Shown piece by piece: positions 1 through 5,562 of a DNA stretch of 12,261 bases (positions are counted from its first letter, which is position 1; every line of letters starts with the position of its first letter). The notes below the pieces were generated by a model. It saw only the letters and a program-made list of their open reading frames with translations, was not told the origin of the DNA and made no database searches. The stretch is taken from positions 2,562 to 14,822 of the forward strand of contig MFJZ01000071.1 in assembly GCA_001781025.1 (NCBI GenBank), read 5' to 3'. The position numbers were made by a program, and so were the translations under genes. Source of the stretch: Candidatus Gottesmanbacteria bacterium RIFCSPLOWO2_01_FULL_49_10. Its GTDB lineage: Bacteria > Patescibacteriota > Microgenomatia > UBA10105 > UBA927.

Positions 1-96
1 CCTCGATTAGTGAGAATCAGAGCGGACAAATCACCCGGGCAAGCAACGACGGTACGGGAGTTGGAGATGCTGTATAACCAGCAGGGGGCGAAGTGA
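1..96 (+). CDS. ATP-dependent DNA ligase, C-terminal end (partial, 5' end outside window)
   Basis: The open frame beginning at base 1 runs 31 codons to a TGA at 94-96. Its peptide starts PRLVRIRADKS and continues with ATTV, E and Y..Q. This is the signature of the last strand and helix of the OB-fold domain of ATP-dependent DNA ligases (RFPR-x-x-x-x-R-x-DKS...AT..E....Y..Q). The enzyme seals nicks in duplex DNA using ATP, and this tail belongs to the domain that closes over the nick. The same motif recurs in the orphan fragment at 4330-4551; 17 of 28 aligned residues match. Only the tail is visible, so I cannot say whether the full gene is intact. It converges on the minus-strand gene ending at 115, with 18 nt between. 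Confidence 0.75.
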   Translation, partial: PRLVRIRADKSPGQATTVRELEMLYNQQGAK

Positions 97-114
97 TTTT
101 ATTTCGTTGCTCAT

Positions 115-993
115 CTATGTTCCGCACTTGTTTGTATTGAGGCTATCATATATTTTGATACTTCCCAAAAGTTCATTGAATGCTGGGGTATCTTTGGACA
201 TATTCGTCCAAAAAAGTATCAAGGCATAATTTCCGACGGGGATAACAACGCCTGTACCTGATCCGGAATCGCCGATCGGACCCTTTTCAATGATTAAACT
301 TTTGTAACTATCTTGAATAAACACATCCTCAAATCGATAGTCATAGCCTGGAGTAATTCCATAGAGTTCCCTTCTTGATCCGCCGGCGTAGGGGACAACG
401 GAAGCCGAAATGAATCCTCCGACATCATTTGTAAAGTACACGCTACATTTTTGTCCCGAGAGCTTCTCCGGACCGCTGATTCTAAAGTATGTGGGATATT
501 GCACAGAAAAACCGGTGTTGGAGCTGTAGCTGCGCCAAGTGCCGCCATTATTGACATCGGTTTGTGGTGAAAACGCAATCTTTCTGACTGGCGTATCCGT
601 CGTTAGTCTCTCCTGCTCATTTTGTCCAGAATCGATGACCTTGGACGCGTTGGAGTCGGAGGTTGGGGCGATAGATTCCGGAGTTGGGGAAGAAATTGGT
701 TGCGTGAAGCGCTGATCGGAGGCGGTGACGCAGGTGGCGGGGTAACTTTCCTGGACGATACTCCCTTTGGCGGTGATACAGTCTTCGTAGGAAGCAATGA
801 GAGGTTGACGCTCAGGCTGGTTTAAGAATTTGACGCCAAAGGCGCCAATGGCAACGCCGAGGAGGAGGATGGTGATACCGCCAGCCAGCCAGATCAACTT
901 CGGGCGTGGATTGGTCGGCGGTGTCGAGATAGGAAGTGGGCTTGCAGGAGTGTCTGATGGTTGTTGTGATAGGGAAGGGGTAGGGTTTTCCAT
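115..993 (-). CDS. Proline-rich single-pass membrane protein of unknown function
   Basis: The protein has 292 residues. Residues 1-32 are rich in Pro, Ser and Thr, and a single hydrophobic helix spans about 33-57, followed by an extracytoplasmic region. Residues 70-99 hold a two-cysteine module (YEDC...SYPATC...F.QP, Cys72 and Cys88) of a kind I associate with CPR surface proteins. A Ser/Thr/Pro-rich linker (about 100-125) leads to a C-terminal domain of about 145 residues beginning near YSSNTGFSVQYP, which resembles the PsbP-like or lipoprotein-type beta domains often seen in envelope proteins. The exact function is unknown. The start at 993 has AGGT 4-7 nt upstream, and a weak -10-like TACGAT lies 7 nt before the ATG. 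It lies downstream of vapC on the same strand but probably has its own promoter. Orientation N-in, C-out is inferred. Confidence 0.8.
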   Translation of the reverse strand: MENPTPSLSQQPSDTPASPLPISTPPTNPRPKLIWLAGGITILLLGVAIGAFGVKFLNQPERQPLIASYEDCITAKGSIVQESYPATCVTASDQRFTQPISSPTPESIAPTSDSNASKVIDSGQNEQERLTTDTPVRKIAFSPQTDVNNGGTWRSYSSNTGFSVQYPTYFRISGPEKLSGQKCSVYFTNDVGGFISASVVPYAGGSRRELYGITPGYDYRFEDVFIQDSYKSLIIEKGPIGDSGSGTGVVIPVGNYALILFWTNMSKDTPAFNELLGSIKIYDSLNTNKCGT

Positions 994-1047
994 CTGACCT
1001 ATCGTAGATCATTACCTTTCGTCAAACAAGCGCAAGCATGATGCGTG

Positions 1048-1443
1048 TTATTTAACGGGATAAACGGTTAGTCCTAATGCGCGGAAGTGGCGGTCAAAGG
1101 AGAGGATGCGCTTGATGCCCATATCGCGGCAGACTGCGGTCGTGATGCAGTCGATGAGGGAAATGTCTTTGGGAGTTTTAGGGTCAAGGAAGCGCGTGAG
1201 ACCAGCTGAAAAACGATCGGGTGAAACTGGAAGAATCGTGCAGTCACGCGCGATTCGTCGATACGCATCAATGCTTCCGGCTTTGCCCACCCGTTGGCTC
1301 ACGATGGTCAGCGCCTCCTTGAGTATATCCTCTGTGACAACCTTTTCTTCGTGGATCGTCGGGTAGATCTCTTCGGCCTTGGAGGCGCGCGGATCTTTTG
1401 CCAGAAACAGGGAGATAAAAAAGCTCGTGTCTATGACAATCAT
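1048..1443 (-). CDS. vapC: PIN-domain ribonuclease, VapC-type toxin
   Basis: This 131-residue protein has the size and motif pattern of VapC toxins, which cleave tRNA or rRNA using Mg2+ or Mn2+. The N-terminal strand MIVIDTSFF supplies the first acidic ligand (Asp5). Glu43 in the helix after KVVTEDI, Asp98 in DISLIDC and Asp117 in ILSFDRHF are the other expected acidic residues, so the active site looks complete. Its ATG overlaps the stop of the upstream gene by 4 nt (ATGA, 1440-1443), the usual antitoxin-toxin arrangement. It is probably co-transcribed with, and translationally coupled to, vapB. The RNA target cannot be read from sequence. Confidence 0.9.
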   Translation of the reverse strand: MIVIDTSFFISLFLAKDPRASKAEEIYPTIHEEKVVTEDILKEALTIVSQRVGKAGSIDAYRRIARDCTILPVSPDRFSAGLTRFLDPKTPKDISLIDCITTAVCRDMGIKRILSFDRHFRALGLTVYPVK

Positions 1444-1721
1444 TTCTTTGTATATTTTTTAGGTGTCCCGTAGAGGTAATGGTCGTGTTCAAGTGCGAGA
1501 TCCGTGGGCGTGCCCGGCGGGGTGGGGTACTTGTTATGAAATGCTTTGATCCAAGTAAGAACTTCCTCTTTGGTTTGTTTGGGTTTCTGTTTTGGTTCGA
1601 CGTATACCTTAATGGACCGACGAACCACCTCGGAGACGGATGTGCCTTCAATTTTTGCCTGCCACACCGCGAGATTGTAGGTCGCCGGGTCAATGTAAAG
1701 CTGGGTACGTTTCATTAACAT
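1440..1721 (-). CDS. vapB: Ribbon-helix-helix antitoxin, VapB-type
   Basis: The 93-residue product begins MLMKRTQLYIDPATYNLA, a typical ribbon-helix-helix start: a short beta strand (RTQLYID), helix A (PATYNLAVWQAKIEG) and helix B after TSVSEVVRRSI. Such proteins bind operator DNA as dimers and use their C-terminal tail to block the toxin; here the tail (residues 47-93) is Lys/Pro/Tyr-rich. The start could instead be the second Met (1715), which gives MKRTQLYIDP and fits the family better. No Shine-Dalgarno sequence is evident before either start. The gene lies immediately downstream of one arm (1721-1742) of a long inverted repeat that may be its operator. It overlaps vapC by 4 nt. Confidence 0.85.
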   Translation of the reverse strand: MLMKRTQLYIDPATYNLAVWQAKIEGTSVSEVVRRSIKVYVEPKQKPKQTKEEVLTWIKAFHNKYPTPPGTPTDLALEHDHYLYGTPKKYTKK

Positions 1722-1860
1722 ACCAGGTAGTGAAATTTCGACCTTTACCTTACGCGGTCAAATCTCAAAGTCCTTTCTTTGATAGAATATCGTCATTTTC
1801 CAGGGAGTATTCGTCATGCGGCAAAGCAAATACCGCGTGTCGAAATTCTACTACCTGGCA
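1721..1860. repeat. Long imperfect inverted repeat in the vapB/ATPase divergent intergenic region
   Basis: The left arm 1721-1742 (TACCAGGTAGTGAAATTTCG, then AC) and the reverse complement of the right arm 1839-1860 (TGCCAGGTAGTAGAATTTCG, then AC) match at about 19 of 22 positions. Inside, ACGCGGT at 1752-1758 pairs with ACCGCGT at 1832-1838, extending the stem. A small hairpin TCAAAG/CTTTGA lies in the loop near 1764-1781. The left arm abuts the vapB start and the right arm lies about 55 nt upstream of the ATPase promoter. It could be a double operator for VapB or a palindromic mobile repeat; the sequence alone does not decide. Confidence 0.65.
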
Positions 1861-1910
1861 TACATCATCAATATACATCACTATACCATCGGATGTCAAT
1901 AGAGAACCTC

Positions 1911-1919
1911 TGGTACAAT
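1911..1919 (+). promoter_or_regulatory. Extended -10 promoter for the P-type ATPase
   Basis: TGGTACAAT fits an extended -10 element (TGn followed by TACAAT, 5/6 to consensus). It ends 6 nt before the ATG at 1926, so the predicted transcription start falls at or next to the start codon. No good -35 is seen at 17 nt spacing and there is no Shine-Dalgarno sequence. This implies a leaderless mRNA. Confidence 0.6.
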
Positions 1920-1925
1920 GACTCT

Positions 1926-4328
1926 ATGGTGAAAGGATTAACCTGCGAAGAAGCGAGACAGAGGCTTGTCCAGTACGGGCCCAATGTCTTACCGGAGAAA
2001 CAACATTTTTCGGCTGTTTCCATCTTCATCCACCAATTTACGAGCCCGTTGATTTTTGTGCTTCTGGGTGCCACAGCTATCACGATCATCCTTGGCGATC
2101 TTGTCGATGCGGCAGTCATAGGGAGCGCGGTCCTTATCAATACCATTCTTGGTTTTGTCCAGGAGTATAAAGCGGAAATGACCATCGCTGCCCTCAAAAA
2201 GATCCTCACTCCCCAGGCCAAAGTCATCCGCGATGGGAAAACCATCGCGATACCGGCCGCTCATCTCGTGCCTGGAGATATTGTCATTCTTTCTGCCGGA
2301 GACCACGTGCCTGCCGACGGCAGGGTGACGGAAGCGGTGAGTTTTTTTATCAATGAAGCCGTCCTTACCGGTGAGAGTCTTCCGGTAGAAAAAAAAGCGA
2401 GAAGTGAAGTATTTATGGGGACGGTGATGGCAGCCGGGCGGGGGAAGATGGAAGTCGTTGCGACGGCAGGTCAAACGATGATTGGTAGAATGGCCGAGAA
2501 GATCACCGAGACGAAAAAAGAAGCCACACCGCTACAAAAAGAAATCAACCGGCTCGCGCGGGGACTTGCCATCATCGTTCTCGTGCTTTGTGGACTCCTG
2601 TTTTTTCTTGGTCTTTACTACGGCCAGGAGCTTGTCGCGATGCTGACCACTGCGGTGGCTATCGCCGTATCTGCCATCCCCGAGGGGCTCGTCGTGTCCC
2701 TTACGGTCATTTTGTCCATCGGCATGCAGCGGATAATGAAAAGGAAAGCCCTGGTGCGCAGAATGGTGGCAGCGGAGACGCTGGGATCAGTCAGCACGAT
2801 CTGCGCGGACAAAACCGGAACAATCACCCGAGGGACAATGACCGTTGTAAAAAATGACGTAATAAGTATTGCGGATGCAGTGAAAACAGCGGTTCTTGCC
2901 AACAATTTGGAGGATCCCTTGGAGGTTGCCATCTGGGATTGGGCGAGGGCTCAAGACCATGTGGATCCGCAAAAAATAGTAGATGGTTCAGAGAGGCTTA
3001 GTGAGATGCCATTTGACAGTATCAAAAAATACATGAGCGTGACGACTCAGGAAGGCGTATGGGTGAAGGGAGCGCCGGAGGCGGTCTTGGAGATGAGTGT
3101 ACTTCCGGAAAAAGAACGGGACACTTGGATGAAAAAAGTTGCGCACTGGGGGAGTGAGGGATTGCGCGTGATTGCGCTTCTCCACAATAAAACATTTTTG
3201 GGCCTCATTGGAATAGCGGATCCTGTACGGGAGGGAGTGGAAGAGGCAGTCCATCACGTGCGGAATGCCGGTGTGGCGGTCACCATGGTGACAGGCGACT
3301 ACCGGGCTACTGCCGAGGCGGTACTCCGGTCTATTGGCCTGCCGATAGAGGATCCGGAGCGTGAGATTATGGAAGGTAGCGAGCTTGCGGCGATTAGCGA
3401 GGAAGAACTTTCCCGGCGGGTACGGGACATCCGGCTGTTTTGCAGAGTCAGCCCGGATCAAAAGCATAAGATCGTCTCAGCCCTCCAGGTGGCGGGCGAG
3501 GTAGTCGCCATGACCGGCGACGGGGTCAATGACGCCTTGGCTCTCAAAAGGGCGGACATTGGTATTGTGGTTGAGGGAGCTTCAGACGTGGCACGGGAGA
3601 CGGCGGACGTGGTCCTACTGGACTCCAACTTCAAAACAATTGTCGGAGCAATAGAAGAAGGCCGGGCGATATTTGACAATATCCGCAAAGTGACGCTGTA
3701 TCTTCTCTCCAACGCGTTTGTGGAGATGGGTATCATCGCAGGGGCAATTATCATGGGCTGGCCACTCCCCTTAAGCGCTCTGCAGATACTTTGGATCAAT
3801 CTTGTGGATGACGGACTACCCGGTATCGCCCTTACCATAGATCCTGCGTCAGGCGATCTCATGCGGCGTTCTCCGCGACGGAAAAATGAGCCGATCATAG
3901 ATTCAAAGATGAACATCCTCATTCTCATGGTGAGCATGGTTACCATGATGCTTTCGTTGGGAACATTTGCGTGGATGTGGCGATCATATTCGCTTGGCTT
4001 TGCCCAAACAATAGTGTTTACATTAACAGCGGTAGTATCGCTTTTGTATGTGTTTTCCTTCCGCCGCCTCGATGGACGGCTTCGGGTAGGCGAACTTTTG
4101 CAAAACCGGTGGCTTCTGGGTAGTGTCGCGGTAGGATTTATCCTGCAACTGTTTGCCGTGTATCACCCGTGGGGCAATCTCGCGTTTAGGACGGTGCCGT
4201 TGCCGACTGGTGCGTGGGGCGTGATCTTGGGTGCAAGTGTCATCATCATTGGTATGATAGAAGTGACGAAACGGTTGACTGGTCGTCAGCTGTCAGTCGT
4301 CAGTCGTCATACCGAAAGAATACGGTGA
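1926..4328 (+). CDS. P-type cation-transporting ATPase (type II, Ca2+-ATPase-like)
   Basis: The reading frame is open from 1779, but cation-ATPase homology starts at MVKGLTCEEARQRL, and the ATG at 1926 lies just behind a -10 box, so an 800-residue protein is chosen. It pumps cations across the cytoplasmic membrane using ATP. Visible landmarks are the N-terminal cation-ATPase segment (4-60), actuator TGES (148-151), M4 IPEGL with Glu253, phosphorylation motif DKTGT (Asp295), nucleotide-binding KGAPE (381-385), hinge TGDGVND (530-536), and C-terminal transmembrane helices. The M5/M6 ion site differs from SERCA: the Asn768 position is Ala597, Glu771 is Glu600, Asn796 is Asn625, Thr799 is Asp628 and Asp800 is Asp629. 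The ion is therefore uncertain. The last residues (from about GRQLSVVSR) are encoded by a short tandem repeat and look added on. Confidence 0.93.
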   Translation: MVKGLTCEEARQRLVQYGPNVLPEKQHFSAVSIFIHQFTSPLIFVLLGATAITIILGDLVDAAVIGSAVLINTILGFVQEYKAEMTIAALKKILTPQAKVIRDGKTIAIPAAHLVPGDIVILSAGDHVPADGRVTEAVSFFINEAVLTGESLPVEKKARSEVFMGTVMAAGRGKMEVVATAGQTMIGRMAEKITETKKEATPLQKEINRLARGLAIIVLVLCGLLFFLGLYYGQELVAMLTTAVAIAVSAIPEGLVVSLTVILSIGMQRIMKRKALVRRMVAAETLGSVSTICADKTGTITRGTMTVVKNDVISIADAVKTAVLANNLEDPLEVAIWDWARAQDHVDPQKIVDGSERLSEMPFDSIKKYMSVTTQEGVWVKGAPEAVLEMSVLPEKERDTWMKKVAHWGSEGLRVIALLHNKTFLGLIGIADPVREGVEEAVHHVRNAGVAVTMVTGDYRATAEAVLRSIGLPIEDPEREIMEGSELAAISEEELSRRVRDIRLFCRVSPDQKHKIVSALQVAGEVVAMTGDGVNDALALKRADIGIVVEGASDVARETADVVLLDSNFKTIVGAIEEGRAIFDNIRKVTLYLLSNAFVEMGIIAGAIIMGWPLPLSALQILWINLVDDGLPGIALTIDPASGDLMRRSPRRKNEPIIDSKMNILILMVSMVTMMLSLGTFAWMWRSYSLGFAQTIVFTLTAVVSLLYVFSFRRLDGRLRVGELLQNRWLLGSVAVGFILQLFAVYHPWGNLAFRTVPLPTGAWGVILGASVIIIGMIEVTKRLTGRQLSVVSRHTERIR
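4283..4310 (+). repeat. Short tandem repeat TCGTCAG at the 3' end of the ATPase gene
   Basis: TCGTCAG occurs at 4283-4289 and 4297-4303, followed by TCGTCAT at 4304-4310, with CTGTCAG between the first two. The core TCAGCTGTCAG is also found at 6773-6783 inside the endonuclease Q gene. Here the repeat supplies the last codons of the ATPase and lies at the junction with the orphan ligase fragment. Confidence 0.7.
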
Positions 4329-4329
4329 G

Positions 4330-4551
4330 GTGAATAAAATGCTTATCCCTGATGTATGGATACACCCCTTGATCGTCGTGGAAGTGGCGGGTGACGATCT
4401 GACGAAGTCCTCAACGCACGGGTCTGGTATTGCCGTTCGCTTCCCGCGTTTAGTCCGCATCCGGACCGATAAATCAGCGCGGGATGCAACGACTGTGGAC
4501 GAGATCAATAGGATGTACAAGAATCAAGAAGGTCTAAATAACCGTACGTAG
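4330..4551 (+). pseudogene. Orphan C-terminal fragment of an ATP-dependent DNA ligase
   Basis: The open frame (GTG start, 73 codons) encodes only the final part of a ligase OB-fold domain: PDVWIHPLIVVEVAGDDLTK, then SGIAVRFPRLVRIRTDKS, then ATTVDEI and YKNQ. This matches the family pattern PDVW-x-x-P-x-x-V-x-EV...RFPR....R.DKS...AT..E. The nucleotidyltransferase domain with the KxDG lysine and motifs III-V is absent. Ligase-like coding (PKEYGEVNKM) continues upstream in the same frame to about 4312, inside the end of the ATPase gene, and stops at the TCGTCAG repeat. It therefore looks like a truncated remnant of a ligase gene, although GGTGAG lies just before the GTG and a small protein could still be made. 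It resembles, but is not identical to, the ligase tail at 1-96. Confidence 0.7.
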
Positions 4552-4577
4552 CACCATCCTTTCTTCTGCATTTCAAG

Positions 4578-4606
4578 GTGACAACGGTACGATAAGTTTC
4601 TATAAT
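4578..4606 (+). promoter_or_regulatory. Sigma-70-type promoter of the glycosyltransferase gene
   Basis: The -35 box GTGACA (4578-4583, 5/6), a 17-nt spacer and a perfect -10 TATAAT (4601-4606) precede the ATG at 4619. With a start about 7 nt after the -10 box, the 5' leader would be only about 5 nt. No Shine-Dalgarno sequence is present. Confidence 0.75.
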
Positions 4607-4618
4607 ACGGTCAAATTT

Positions 4619-5443
4619 ATGAAAAAGCCATTCTTTTCCGTCGTCATCCCGGCCCTCAATGAAGAAAAGTTTTTGCCCAACCTCCTTGCCTCTCTCGCTA
4701 GTCAAACAGACCGGAATTTTGAAGTCATCGTCGTTGACGGTGCGTCGAAGGATAAAACGGTTGCCGTAGCAGAGCGGTATAAAAATAAGCTTCCCTCGCT
4801 TCAAGTTATCGTCGGGGCAAAAGCGAGGTTACCGCTTCAACGGAATATCGGTGCAAACGCGGCTCACGGCGAGTGGTATGTATTCGTGGATGCTGATACC
4901 GTGCTTTTGCCGTACTGCCTTGCGCGTTTATACGCGTACATTAAAGGCACGCGCGTACAGCTCGTCACGGCGTGGGGGAAGCCGGATAGCGAGATGGTCA
5001 ATGAATCGATGCACACGCTCGTTTATAATATGTTTCTCGAAGCCGGATTGCTGTTCCACCGCCAACTGGCCCCGGGCCCATTTTCCCTCGTTTACCGCGA
5101 GGCGTTTACCCTCGTCGGCGGGTATGATGAGACACTGCGGTTTGGTGAAGATCAAAACTTGAGCCAACGACTCGGCGACCGCGGCATCAAGCTTGTGATT
5201 GTACGGGAGACGCTCTATATCTGGTCGCAGCGGCGGTTTCGATCGTTTGGATTTTTCCGTTCCTCACAAATTTACTTAAAAGCAGGATTGCGTACGCTTT
5301 TTACCAAAAAGAACTACCGCTACGTGCCCGGGTACATCATGGGCGGACACGTTTACGGAAAGAAACAGGCGGTCATCAGGCGATCCATTCTGAAAAAGTT
5401 CGAGAACAATTTGCGGACGCTTTTAAAAGAGATTTTTGAATAA
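4619..5443 (+). CDS. Family 2 glycosyltransferase (GT-A fold)
   Basis: The 274-residue protein begins FFSVVIPALNEEKFLPNLL, the nucleotide-sugar binding start of family 2 glycosyltransferases. DFEV-type strand FEVIVVDGASKD (35-46), the metal-binding DAD (91-93) and the acceptor-side GGYDE...FGEDQ (167-179) follow in the usual order. The C-terminal third is basic, with a W-SQRR segment (202-206) and hydrophobic stretches, suggesting membrane association but no clear transmembrane bundle. It probably transfers a sugar from an NDP-sugar to a lipid or surface glycan; the donor and acceptor cannot be deduced. It has its own promoter directly upstream. The stop is followed after 2 nt by the ATG at 5446, so it may be read through into the endonuclease Q region. 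Confidence 0.88.
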   Translation: MKKPFFSVVIPALNEEKFLPNLLASLASQTDRNFEVIVVDGASKDKTVAVAERYKNKLPSLQVIVGAKARLPLQRNIGANAAHGEWYVFVDADTVLLPYCLARLYAYIKGTRVQLVTAWGKPDSEMVNESMHTLVYNMFLEAGLLFHRQLAPGPFSLVYREAFTLVGGYDETLRFGEDQNLSQRLGDRGIKLVIVRETLYIWSQRRFRSFGFFRSSQIYLKAGLRTLFTKKNYRYVPGYIMGGHVYGKKQAVIRRSILKKFENNLRTLLKEIFE

Positions 5444-5445
5444 CC

Positions 5446-5562
5446 ATGCAGGTCATTGCTGATCTTCCCCGGTACAACGCTTCCTTACTCGCAAGGGCTA
5501 CGTCCTTGCCTCGCAAGAGCGCGCGTACGGGGCAAGCAATTTATTTTGTATGTATGTCATAG
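5446..5562 (+). pseudogene. Duplicated, out-of-frame start of the endonuclease Q gene (38 codons)
   Basis: An ATG 2 nt after the glycosyltransferase stop opens a 38-codon frame beginning MQVIADL. The downstream endonuclease Q begins MYVIADL. The two 21-nt starts match at 15 of 21 positions, and 6 of 7 residues agree, with differences mostly at third codon positions. After the seventh codon the short frame enters a palindromic sequence, and it ends at a TAG at 5560-5562. I read it as an old start of the gene that was separated from its body. It is unlikely to encode a functional protein. Confidence 0.5.
5467..5532. repeat. Palindromic element between duplicated endonuclease Q starts
   Basis: The ends are CCCCGGTAC (5467-5475) and GTACGGGG (5525-5532), inverted with respect to each other. 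The centre is a hairpin GCAAGG (5491-5496), 7-nt loop, CCTTGC (5504-5509). Intervening arms match imperfectly. The octamer CTCGCAAG occurs twice (5488-5495 and 5510-5517 approximately). The size and structure resemble a short palindromic mobile repeat. Confidence 0.6.

Noticed and set aside
1779..1925. N-terminal extension of the ATPase frame (49 codons upstream of 1926)
   Set aside because: It translates the inverted-repeat and promoter region, has no ATPase homology, and the -10 box at 1914-1919 lies inside it. The start at 1926 fits both family and promoter.
1989..2474. Long minus-strand open frame opposite the ATPase
   Set aside because: It lies entirely within a well-supported ATPase gene and its translation shows no recognisable family.
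3458..3946. 162-codon minus-strand open frame
   Set aside because: Antisense shadow of the ATPase hinge and membrane region; composition follows the coding strand.
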